From assembly GCA_963970005.1 (NCBI GenBank), contig CAXAMN010001292.1, forward strand, positions 315,838-379,837: a stretch of 64,000 nt of DNA, given 5' to 3'. The notes under the pieces were generated by a model. It saw nothing but the letters and a program-made list of their open reading frames with translations, was not told where the DNA came from and searched no databases. Every line of letters starts with the position of its first letter. Positions within the stretch are counted from its first letter, which is position 1. Of the stretch, positions 1 through 8,599 are shown in pieces. Position numbers and translations under genes: made by a program. Origin of the DNA: Durusdinium trenchii (Eukaryota; Sar; Dinophyceae; Suessiales; Symbiodiniaceae).

Positions 1-190
1 AGTACGCGGAGCAATCTGTAGAGCTGGAAGCTGAGAACTGGCGACTTTCAAGTACAACTTTACGCGGAGCATCTGGGGAGCTGGAAGATGAGAACTGACT
101 GGCGACTTTCTAGTACAACTTTAGCACGCAGAACAACCTGTGGAGCTGGAAGCTGAGAACTGGCCACTTTGTAGTACAAGTGTAGTACGC
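1..190. repeat. 61-bp tandem repeat, three copies
   Basis: Three diverged units of about 61 bp follow each other from base 1. Each reads roughly acgcggagca, a variable stretch, then gagctggaagctgagaactgg, then a gacttt/cactttn-agtacaa segment. A fourth copy starts near 185 and breaks off. No open frame is conserved between units, so this is non-coding satellite. The array may extend left of the window. Confidence 0.8.
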
Positions 191-194
191 GGAG

Positions 195-335
195 GAGTCA
201 TCTCTCGCTGCTGAGTCAGCTCTCGCTGCTGTGAGTCATCTCTCGCGACTGAGTCATCTCTCGCTGCTCAATTATCTCTCGCTGCTGAGTCAGCTCTCGC
301 TATAGCCATCTCTCGCTGCTGAGTCATCTCTCGCG
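195..335. repeat. 18-bp tandem repeat
   Basis: Imperfect copies of gagtcatctctcgctgct, about seven to eight in a row, with single-base and short-indel differences. It directly follows the 61-bp array. Confidence 0.75.
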
Positions 336-412
336 GCGTGCAGGTTTGGCACAGTTCATACCGATAGTATTTGGTTGCATTTATGCAGGACAGGACACTC
401 GACTGCTGGTCA

Positions 413-512
413 ATACACCACTCATCATACACCACTCAGCATGCACCACTCATCATACACCACTTGTCATACACCACTCATCATACACCACTCGTCATAC
501 ACCCCTCTTGTC
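413..512. repeat. 15-bp tandem repeat
   Basis: About seven copies of catacaccactcatc with small changes such as cag/cgt for cat. Because 15 is a multiple of three it stays open in several frames, which creates a spurious 106-residue reading frame at 346-666 that I do not accept as a gene. Confidence 0.8.
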
Positions 513-702
513 GTGGCAAAGATACAACCCAGTACGCTGTTGTGAGCTGCTGATCCTGCAGGGGGCACACACCTTACACACGTGGAATCCCGTGGGTCAA
601 AAGTCCGGAGCGCGTGCGTTTGACTGGAGGACGCGCATGTTGGAGAGAACGTGGACACTCCTATAGGTCAATTTGTTCTTATAGGAAACTTCCGCCGCCG
701 GC

Positions 703-1437
703 TTGCCCGGGAACTACTTGTACACTGATGCTAAGGTGAGAAGGTACCCCATGGCAGAAGAGGAGATGAAGAAGGATGGAGTTTTTCAAGTTTGCACGGT
801 CAGTGAGGCTAATGTGAGAACTCTCATCGTATTGGACTCCGGAGCAGATATTAGCCTCCTTCCTCAGGCTATGGCAAGCTGTGGTCGACCGAGTACCACA
901 GGAAAGGCTGTCCTCGAGGACGCACAGGGAGGACGCCTTCAGACCTTCGGCAAGAAGCTTGCCCAAATTGAGCGCGAGGGTGAAGAGGAGACAGTGATCA
1001 TCGAGGACGACTTTGTGGTTGCTTCTGCGCAGTGCCCGCTGATCAGCCTGGGAAGACTTCTTCAACGTGGATGGAAACTAGCCCCAGGATCTGGAGAGGC
1101 AGGAGTTCACCTGCGTGCGCCAGATGGAGCCTGCTCTATACCTCTTCACTTCAAGCGCAAGTCGTTGGCACTCTATGGGACTATCAGCAGGGTGCGCCAA
1201 GAACCTGGTGAGGTCCATGGAGAAGGAGGAGCCAAGACTCAAGATGATGACGAAGTTTTAGTGATTCAAGTGATCCTGAAGTTGAATGAGGAGTTCTGGA
1301 CACACTATGGACTCAGAGCTTGGCGAACCACGAAGGATGGCAATCCCATGAGGTTTTGCTACGAGACCAAGAACTTCGTGGATGGACAGCTCATGTGGAA
1401 CTTGAACTGGTGGCCATTGAGGTCAACTTCGATTTGA
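703..1437 (+). pseudogene. copia 1: aspartic protease region of pol
   Basis: Start of the surviving part of a Ty1/copia polyprotein. The retropepsin motif is VLDSGADISLLP at residues 43-54, with catalytic Asp45 (codon at 835-837) in the D-S-G-A box. In the family this protease cleaves Gag-Pol inside the virus-like particle. Residues 55-160 read as the rest of the protease fold (DAQGGRL, QCPLISLGRLL). No Gag or zinc knuckle is seen upstream, where the sequence is tandem repeat, so the element is truncated at its 5' end. The same coding strand continues through integrase, reverse transcriptase and RNase H to about 7470, broken by several frameshifts. The first ATG at 703 is only the first available one, not a likely true start. 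Confidence 0.8.
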
Positions 1438-1458
1438 AAGCTGGATGACACTTGGGAG

Positions 1459-2691
1459 TTGGTCGAACACTGCGCTCGTTACGACACCCATGAGAAGCCG
1501 GATGGCGAGATCTTAGAGTGTGGTGGAACTGAAACTCAAACACTGACAATCCTGCACACGAAGAAAGAGCCGATTTCTTTCTTTGGCACGGTCATCGGTG
1601 AGCAGAGAGCTACTGCAGGAGGAATTCAGGTCGACAGCGATGACTTTCAGTTCAGCGCAGAACCAAATGTTCCCTGTGAGATCCATGGAGCGGCCCCATA
1701 CCCATGTTTGAGAACAAAGACGCCCCAACAACTCTGAGCTGAGTGAAAGGAGCCCTCTACGTGCTTTGAGGGAAGCAGCAGAGTTTTTGGGTGTTGAGCG
1801 TGGCGGCTCCAAGAACTCATTGTGGACAAGGATCAACCAAGAAATCCAAAAGATGGAGAACAAAGAACTCTTTACAGCGGCCAATAGACTGTTTAGAGAA
1901 CAGGGGCTTGTTCCTGTACATGCTCCTAGACAGCCAAGTACAGAAGAGAGGGCGTTGCATGAACTGACAGTGACACACATTCCATTCCAGCCGTGGTGCG
2001 ATTTCTGTGTTTCCTGCAAGAGCCGGGTGGACCCTCAGAGAGTTCTTGACCAGTCAGAGGAAGGCAGAAGATCCATACCTGCAATCCAGCTAGATTATGC
2101 TTTTGGCAAATCTCGAGCAGATGAAGTCAACAAGAACATTAAGCTGGTGACTTGTTTGACAGGTGTGGATGCCGAAACAAGAATGCTGCTGTGTGTGCCA
2201 GTTGAAGGCAAATCTGCGAAACCAAGCAGAACATGTGGTGAGGTTCTCTCTGTCCCTCAACAATTATGGAAATGTAGAGATAATTGGCGACAGTGAGCCA
2301 ACGATGAAGGCGCTCCTGACCTACGTGAAGACTTTGCGTCACAGCCTGGGACTGGAAACAACCATCACCTTCAGTATGAAGAAAGGCCAAAACCAGTCGA
2401 GTTGAACGAGCAATCCAAACTCTCCGCAGGCAGGCCTCAACATTGATGGAGATGTTGCAACGCAAGTGCAAGTTGAATTTGGCCAGTGAGCATCCACCCT
2501 GGCACTTGATCAAGACAAGGCCGTACCGCAATCCGCAGACTAGAAGACCAATGAGGCTGATGCCAGCCACACCTATGGTTCCCAAAGGAGTTCGAGGACC
2601 TGGAAGAAAGAGCCAAGCCAGTGGTTTGCAGAACACCAGCAGTGCAGCCGGAAGAAGAAGGCCAATTCTTCAGAGACAAAGATGCAGATGA
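1459..2691 (+). pseudogene. copia 1: integrase region of pol, frameshifted
   Basis: Integrase of the same copia element, spread over several frames. In the 1766-2296 frame a zinc-binding stretch (His65, His71, Cys78, Cys81/Cys84; HIPFQPWCDFCVSCKSR) precedes the first catalytic Asp (IQLDYAFGK, codon 2093-2095). The frame shifts near 2215, where IIGDSEPTMKAL supplies the second Asp (2289-2291). A further shift near 2395 gives VERAIQTLRRQ with the candidate catalytic Glu at 2404-2406. All three D,D,E residues are therefore visible but not in one frame, so it cannot be translated as it stands. Normal role: joining retroelement cDNA to host DNA. 1459-1765 is spacer coding between protease and integrase. 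Confidence 0.75.
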
Positions 2692-3225
2692 TGTAGAGAG
2701 GTATGCTAACATGGAGATGGTGAGAGTCCACGACATGAGCAGAAAGGTGAGAAAAGGAGGCCAGAAGGAGGACCTGAAGGTGAGCCTGCAGACAAGTACA
2801 TTTGCATTCATCCCATGCCGCTTGGACTGGATGATGATGAAGTGGGAGAAAGGCGGCCAGTGACACCTACAGTGAAGCTTCCTATGACTCCGAAGCAAAG
2901 TGAGGCACTTCTTGATGATTCAGAGGCTCAAGAACCAAAGACGAAGGCAGCCAAAAGAAAGTCCATCCCATCTCTATCCACCACAGTATGCCGGGAGCAT
3001 CAACGTGACATCAATTGGTCCGGTGGAGTATCCTGTGAATGATGAAGGATGGGAAGAAGAGCTGGAGTCCTGTTTGGAAGCTGAGGAGGCTGAAGAAGAT
3101 GTGGACGAAGTGCGCCCTCCAGAAGTAAGTCCTGAGGAACTAAAGATCATTGAGGAGGCAGCCGGACAAGAAGAAATTGAGAGGCTGCTGAAGATGCTCC
3201 GGAAGAACTTGCAGAGGGCAGCATC
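2692..3225 (+). pseudogene. copia 1: integrase C-terminal and linker region
   Basis: Acidic, low-complexity coding between integrase and reverse transcriptase, in two shifted frames (2621-2863 and 2900-3229). The second holds an E-rich stretch (ELESCLEAEEAEEDVDE) that runs directly into the reverse transcriptase start region. No named domain is recognisable. Such spacers are usual in copia elements, and its reading direction and position are the only support for the assignment. Confidence 0.55.
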
Positions 3226-4005
3226 TTGACCACAAGGTCCGTCTACGATCGGCGTGTTCGAGAAAAGCGCTGGAAAAGACGATGTCGCTTTGTTGCCCGG
3301 GAGTTCCGCGGAGGAGATGCCTCAAGCTCCAAAACATTTGCACCGACCTCATCCTTGAGTGCAACCAGACTCCTTTTGTCAACTCATGTTCTGATGGGTT
3401 GGAAGATCATGTTTGCTGACATCAAAGATGCCTTTCTACTTGTCAGTCAAACCAGGTTGGTACTGGTGGAGCAACCTCCATGGTGGCGACCTGAAGAACT
3501 GCTACCCCTAGCTCCAGAAGAACGACGGTTTTGGAAACTGTCGAAATGTCTGCCAGGCCAACGAGATGCAGCAGCAAAGTGGTTTGAGTTCTTGACCGAC
3601 CATCTGTTGGAGTGGGGATTTCGAAATCACCTGAGCCTCCCTGCACTCTTCCGACATGAACAACGTGAGCTTGCAGCTGTTTGTCATGTCGATGACATGA
3701 TGATTGCTGGACAGGTGGAGCACTTGCAATGGCTCCCGCAGGTGATGAAGGAGAAGTTTGTGCTGAGCGAGTCTGGCGTGCTCCCAGTTGATGGGCAGTT
3801 GGAGGAGGAGGCAGTGAGGTGTTTGAAGAAACGCCACTTCTTTGCAAAAGAAGGTCTGGTGGTGATGCCCCATGAGAAGTACATCCCAAGCTTGATGGAG
3901 CTGTACCAGCTTGAGAGAAGGGCAGGCAAAGCAACGCCTGAGAGCGCGCAAGAAAATTTGGAATGCTTGAAGGAGACGAGCAATTCAAGTTTCGCTCTGC
4001 CTTAG
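3226..4005 (+). pseudogene. copia 1: reverse transcriptase
   Basis: Copia-type RNA-dependent DNA polymerase (RVT_2 family). Visible blocks: RRCRFVAREFRGGD (template grip, residues 19-32), MFADIKDAFLLV with the first catalytic Asp, then KLSKCLPGQRDAAAKWFEFL, and the active-site box VCHVDDMMIAG (normal YVDD written HVDD, as often in dinoflagellate copia). The palm is thus intact in one 259-residue frame. After QENLECLKE the frame changes and thumb/connection coding continues at 3963 as EGDEQFKFRSALGTLLFISQ. The catalytic residues survive, so decay is recent, but frameshifts on both sides make the polyprotein non-functional as assembled. Confidence 0.85.
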
Positions 4006-4313
4006 GAACCCTGCTCTTTATCAGCCAAGACAGGGTTGATATCCAGCATGCTGTGCGGAACCTCAGCCAGTTTATGGCCAAGCCGACCAAGAGAGCAGAA
4101 CTGGAAGTCAAGCGCGTGATCCTCTACCTCAAGAGAACTGAGAACTATGGCTTGCTGCTACCATACTCGAAGTTTCGCAGCAAGAAGGCAGAGATCGTGG
4201 GCCAGGTGGAGGAAGATGAAGAGAAAGACTTCCTGGAGGTGTTCTCGGATTCGGATTGGGCTGGTGACAAGAGCAGTGCAGCTAAAAGGAGGCATAGTGT
4301 CAGCTCGGTCTTC
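3963..4313 (+). pseudogene. copia 1: connection and RNase H, N-terminal half
   Basis: Reads FRSALGTLLFISQDRVDIQHAV, then the first RNase H strand with FSDSDWAGDKSS (first acidic catalytic residue), and stops being recognisable after SVSSVF at 4313. The missing remainder of the domain resumes in frame at 5841. The break coincides exactly with the 8-bp duplicated target CGGTCTTC of the inserted element at 4314-5832, so the domain was interrupted by transposition rather than lost. Confidence 0.85.
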
Positions 4314-4329
4314 GAGTATATACTTTTTT

Positions 4330-4740
4330 TGTCGTTGCCGGTGCCGGATGCCGGTGGCCGGTGGCTGGCACTGCTGCCCGGCAGCCGCTGCCGGTGCCGG
4401 ATGCCGGTGACGGTGGCCGGTGGCTGGCACCGCTGCCCGGCAGCCGCTGCCGGCGCCGGCGCCGGTGGCCGGTGGCCGGTGGCTGTCACCGTTCGTTGCC
4501 CGGCAGCCGCTGCCCGCGCCGGTGCCGGAGACGGTGGCCGGTGCCGGAGCCGGTGGCCGGTGCCAGTGACCGGTGTCCGTCTGTCTGTGTCCGCCGGAAT
4601 AACTGTGCGCTGGTCCGGTCCACCGTGGCAGGCGGCGGGCGCCGGTGGCTGCGCGGGTGGCCGGCACCGGTGCCGGTGGCCGGGCAATGCCCCTTTGCTG
4701 TCCGGTCGGCCTGCGCCGGTGGCCTGTGGCCGGTGTCCGT
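4330..4740. repeat. GC-rich minisatellite (CCGGTGCCGG type)
   Basis: Irregular array built from ccggtgccgg, ccggtggccggtggc and gcccggcagccgctg blocks, inside the 1519-bp insertion. It is open in several frames on both strands only because it lacks A/T-rich stop codons. A short related array lies at 5725-5815, next to the other end of the insertion. Confidence 0.85.
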
Positions 4741-4794
4741 CTGTCTGTCTCTGTCTGCTTGCCCTATCTGTCTGTCTATCAATCAATCAACCAT

Positions 4795-4962
4795 GCAATC
4801 AACGATATATCTACCTATCTATCTATCTGTCTATTTATCTAATCTAATCTGATCTAATCTATCTTATCTATCTATGTATCTATCTATCTATCTAATCTAA
4901 TCTAGTCTAATCTAAGCTAACCTAATCTCATCTAATCTAATCTAATCTAATCTATCTATCTC

Positions 4963-4995
<33 letters not shown>

Positions 4996-5020
4996 CTATC
5001 TATCTATCTATCTACCTCTC

Positions 5021-5053
<33 letters not shown>

Positions 5054-5244
5054 ATCTACCTCTCTCTCGCTCTATCTATCTATCTATCTACCTATCTATC
5101 TATCTACCTATCTATCTATCTATCTACCTATCTATCTATCTATCTATCTGTTTATCTATCTAATCTATCTATCTCTGTCTATCTATCTATCTGTCTATTT
5201 GTCTATTTATCTATCTCTCTGTCTATCTATCTATCTATCTAACT

Positions 5245-5277
<33 letters not shown>

Positions 5278-5560
5278 ACTATCTAATCTATCTATCTGTC
5301 TATCTATCTTTCTATCTTTCTATCTATCTTTCTATCTATCTATCTAATCTAATCTAATCTAATCTAATCTTTTTCATCTATCTAATCTTTCTAATCTATC
5401 TATCTATCTACCTATCTATCTATCTACCTTCCTACCTACCTATCTAACTATCAAACCGTATCTAATCTAACCTAACCTGGCATTATCTCACTTAATCTAT
5501 TGTAATCTAATCTGTCTATCTTTATCTATCTTTCTTTGGGTATCTATTTATATCTTTTCT
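4795..5560. repeat. TCTA tetranucleotide microsatellite with TCTAA variants
   Basis: About 765 bp of (TCTA)n interspersed with TCTAA pentamers (aatctaatctaatct), CAATCAAT runs and TCTGTC/TCTTTC variants. It is the core of the 1519-bp insertion between its two GC-rich arrays and is non-coding. Confidence 0.9.
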
Positions 5561-5840
5561 GTTTCTTTGTTGAGTCTTAATTGTACATATGCGTTTGCTC
5601 TTTCTATCACACGACAGTCCAAAGGTATGATCGCTGCTGCGCAGCCGTGTCCGATTACTCAAGGCGAGTTGACATTTACCGCGGCCCTGTTGCCGATTCC
5701 CGGCGCGCTGTTCCGGTACACTGTGGCCGGTGCCGGTTGCCGGCCGGTTGCCGGTGCCGGTTGCCGGTGCCGGCGCCGGTTGCCGGCCGGTTGCCGGCGC
5801 CGGTTGCCGGAACACAAAAAAAGTGTATTACGCGGTCTTC

Positions 5841-6497
5841 ATGTTTCTGAATGGATGCCTGATTACAAGCTGGTCACGTTCACAGAAGTCCATCGCTTTG
5901 AGTTCCTGCGAGGCTGAGCTCTTAGCCTCGGCTGGAGGAGTGGCTGAAGCTTTCCAGGTCAAGGACTTGTGGCAGTTTTTGAGCCGCAGGATGGTGATGA
6001 TCAAAGCCATCACGGATAGCAGCTCATGCCGTGCCTTCACAGAACGACTTGGCGTGGGCCGACTGAAACATATCGACAGCAAGTACCTCTGGATGCAACT
6101 TGAGGTGAAGAAAGAGACAATGGTCATGGAGGCAATTCCTACTCTCCTCAATGTCTCTGACATTGGAACCAAGAGGCTGTCAAGGCAGCGTCGTGAATTC
6201 TTGATGTACCTCATCGGCATCACTGAGATGAACGCAGAAGGCAAAGAGGAAACCTTTTCCAAAGTCGGTGAGGAGACCTTCAGCCAAGAGCTTGAGAAGA
6301 AGATGTTGGCCAAGCAAATGCAAGAAGTGAAGAAGCAGATGATTCAAACGGTGGTTGAAGAGAAGAGCAGTTGGGGACTGAAGATTCCCACAAATGTGGT
6401 GAGAGCAGTGACATTGCTTTTGCTGCAACATAGAGCTGGAGGAGAGCCAATGACAGAGGTGATTGACGAGAAGGTACCAGCCGAGCCCTACACTTGA
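5841..6497 (+). pseudogene. copia 1: RNase H, C-terminal half
   Basis: Continuation of the RNase H domain after the insertion. It opens with MFLNGCLITSWSRSQKSIAL followed by the family signature SSCEAELLASAGGVAEA (catalytic Glu) and ITDSSSCRAF (third acidic residue), then GRLKHIDSKYLWMQ and IPTLLNVSDIGTK, the usual copia tail where the domain ends. After that comes an unusual 80-residue K/E-rich stretch (ETFSQELEKKMLAKQMQEV) that could form a coiled coil. The frame is open from the target site to 6497, so apart from the insertion this domain is intact. Confidence 0.85.
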
Positions 6498-7470
6498 GTG
6501 TCTATACCACCTTTGTGTTCCTCTATGGCATGTATGTGGGCTACAGGTACCGAGTGAAGCTTTCGGTTTACCTCAGGACATTCCTCCGGTTTCTGAGGCA
6601 AGAAGAGACAATGGAGTTTCAAAGGCAACAAGATGAATTTGCAGAGATTGGCATGATCATGAGGGCAAGACTTGCAGCAAATCGTGGAGAATGGAACCTT
6701 GTGAGACGAGGTAGAAACCTACCTCCAGGTCTTCAGCGGTCAGACGAAGAAGATCAACCAGAAGAAGGGCTGCGTGAGAGAGAGCAAGAAGAGCATGCAC
6801 CTGAGGTGGAGCATGCACCACAGGTGGAGCAACCTGCAGAACCAGAAGCGCAAGAAGAAGATGAAAGTGAGCCGGACAAAGAGATGGAAGATCTACAACA
6901 AAGAACAGCAGGTCACATCATCACTGATTGGGACCCCATGGCTGGCATTTTGGCAGACTACCGAGTGCTGCAGAGCGAAGAAGACGCCGATGGTGGCGAA
7001 GAGTACATCATGGGCAATGCAGTCAGCGGGTACCACAGGTACTACAAGCCAAAGTTTGAGAGCGGAAGGATCCAGCTTTGAGAATGATGCAGCACCACCG
7101 GCCTACATGGATGTGGATGATCCACCACGTCGTGAAGGATACAATGAAGCAGCAGAAGACCCAAACAACCGGTCTGTGCTGGACCCTCCGCCAGTCGATG
7201 CTGACTGGTGGGACTTCGAGAACCTCTTCAAGTACATGAAGGTGGAAGAAGGGCAGCGAGCTCGCCGAGTACTCCAAGCTGGACTTTTCACCAGCTGAAG
7301 GAGTTTGTGAGGACCAGATTGGCTTCGACCTACAGCCGGTCCTACCCCCAGATGGCATTCGACCACATTGTCCTTGCGGGTTGGATGATCGCCATGATTA
7401 TGGCACCTTTTGCAAGGGCGAGTGGGACGAAGACTTCGACCGATACGTTCGGTTGTACTTCGAAAGGTGA
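6494..7470 (+). pseudogene. copia 1: C-terminal extension downstream of RNase H
   Basis: Coding continues past the point where classical copia pol ends. The 6494-7081 frame opens with a hydrophobic segment (TTFVFLYGMYVGY) followed by a basic stretch, which resembles a membrane anchor, then an acidic Glu-rich region. It shifts near 7080 to DDPPRREGYNEAAEDP and again near 7258 to a frame ending at 7470 that carries a Cys cluster (PHCPCGLDDRHDYGTFCKGEW). I do not recognise this extension as a known domain. Its position between RNase H and the 3' polypurine tract shows that it belongs to the element. It could be an envelope-like or regulatory third gene; that is inference. Confidence 0.6.
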
Positions 7471-7498
7471 ACTTGCAGCTACAGCACGCGGCAAGTTC

Positions 7499-7513
7499 AA
7501 GGTGGAGTGTTAG
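7499..7513 (+). other. copia 1: polypurine tract and start of 3' LTR
   Basis: AAGGTGGAG immediately followed by TGTTAGAG. A purine tract next to a TGTT start is the standard 3' junction of plus-strand copia elements and lies 29 bases after the last stop codon. No second copy of TGTTAGAG occurs in the first 700 bases, which fits loss of the 5' LTR, so the LTR length cannot be measured from this window. Confidence 0.6.
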
Positions 7514-7734
7514 AGATTTTCTCACTTCCATGGACGCCCGACAGTGGCCCGAGTCCGCGTTAGGAAAACGGGCGCGCGTTTCGCGTTCCATCGCGGTTTC
7601 TTTCAGTTCTACACTTATTTTCCTGCTTTGTTTCCCATGTTACTTGACTCACTAAAAGCCTTCTGCTCCGACTGATTCATACTTTTCCAAATTTCAATCT
7701 TTCCGCACTCCCTCACCTGCTGCTTGTTTACAGT

Positions 7735-7965
7735 CAAGTTTCCTGACTCGTTCCCGTCGAAGTTTCCTGACTCACTCCCCTCTCCTCCTCAGACTCATCG
7801 TTTCAAATTTGCAAAGTTCCCACACTCTAGTTTACTTCGACCCAAAGGTTTCCTCCACCGCTTTGGACTCCTGATGAGTTTCCTGACTCCACTATTCCTG
7901 TTTCCGGGCTCGGATTCCTGACTCGTACGTGGTTTCCTGACTTTGCTCCTTGGTTTCCTGACTCA
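7735..7965. repeat. Dispersed TTTCCTGACTC motif, six copies
   Basis: TTTCCTGACTC or a one-base variant occurs near 7738, 7763, 7877, 7915, 7932 and 7951 at irregular spacing within 230 bases. The reading resembles a degraded tandem repeat and may be part of the copia 1 LTR or of unrelated flanking sequence. Confidence 0.5.
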
Positions 7966-8314
7966 GTTTTCTAACTCTGTCATCATCTGGATCAACGGAG
8001 ATTTGAGATGTCACCAAGACCCAGGAATATACACCATTTAGTTGTTGATAGTTGTTAAAGGCACCGCCAAGCTTCCAAAGTGGCTTCGGGCCCACAGTGG
8101 CTGCCCCGGACCTCGCCTTCACCTTTCCCTTCGCGTCATCCACAAAGGCCTTTTGAAAGATCAGTACACGCCGCAAAGAAAGTCGTTTCATGATTTGTTG
8201 CCTGGCCCGCCACAGTACAATTTCTTTGGTTTTGGAGAGGAAATTTTCTGAACACTGCAGATTTCATGAGTTAATTGTACTTTCTTTCAAGCAAACCTTT
8301 AGTGAAACTTCCAG

Positions 8315-8593
8315 GCAGTAATGTCTTTGTACTCATGCGGACGTACAACTGGGACAGTGGTGGATTCTGGCGATGGAGTTACGCACACAGTGCCAGTTTA
8401 CGAAGGCGCAGCATTTGCTTCAAGTGGAGCCTGTTTGTGTGATGATGCCGGACGTTTCCATTGCTGTCATTGGGAGGCTTTGCTCTTCCCCATGCTATTC
8501 AGAGGCCACAAGTTCTGGTTGACACGCCGTCAACAAAGCGTTTCTGTGAGGTTGGACTTGGCAGGCAGAGACTTGTCAGAATACATGGCAAAG
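8315..8593 (+). pseudogene. actin gene fragment with two GC-AG introns
   Basis: Three exon pieces join into a 54-codon actin segment. Exon 8315-8405 reads [16 protein letters not shown] and then [14 protein letters not shown]. Exon 8477-8504 completes [10 protein letters not shown]. Exon 8551-8593 reads [15 protein letters not shown]. This matches the actin core (QAVLSLYASGRTTG and [11 protein letters not shown], about residues 138-191 of about 376). The introns are 71 bp (8406-8476) and 46 bp (8505-8550). Both start with GC and end with AG before a G, a pattern known from dinoflagellates. Reading is in phase across both. No further actin exons are visible upstream of 8315 or downstream of 8593 (the next bases, gccagg, could be a third GC donor), so it is a truncated copy or an internal part of a gene with distant exons. 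Confidence 0.85.
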
Positions 8594-8599
8594 GCCAGG

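Larger units (their letters stand above)
4314..5832. mobile_element. 1519-bp TIR insertion with 8-bp target duplication in copia 1
   Basis: The insertion is bounded by a perfect direct repeat CGGTCTTC at 4306-4313 and 5833-5840. Removing the insert and one repeat copy restores the RNase H reading frame (VSSVF then MFLNGCLITSW). Its two ends are imperfect inverted repeats: left GAGTATATACTTTTTTTGT, right (reverse complement) CGTAATACACTTTTTTTGT, both followed by CCGG-rich sequence. Eight-bp duplications are typical of hAT-type elements, but nothing else identifies the superfamily. There is no coding capacity inside: the core is a CCGGTGCCGG minisatellite, a TCTA tetranucleotide array and a second CCGGTTGCCGG minisatellite. 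It is best described as a non-autonomous MITE-like element filled with satellite. No GT/GC-AG boundaries sit at the ends, so it is not an intron-forming insertion. Confidence 0.85.

Noticed and set aside
346-666. 106-codon plus-strand frame
   Set aside because: Its first half is the 15-bp tandem repeat, which stays open because the period is a multiple of three; no motif.
3443-4111. 222-codon minus-strand frame opposite the copia 1 reverse transcriptase
   Set aside because: Antisense shadow of a well-supported plus-strand domain.
4145-4852. Long frames of 160-210 codons on both strands
   Set aside because: Generated by the GC-rich minisatellite, which has almost no stop codons in any frame.
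4314-5832. Reading the copia 1 insertion as an introner-type intron
   Set aside because: No GT, GC or GA donor with a matching AG acceptor occurs at positions that would restore the frame; the target duplication alone explains the structure.
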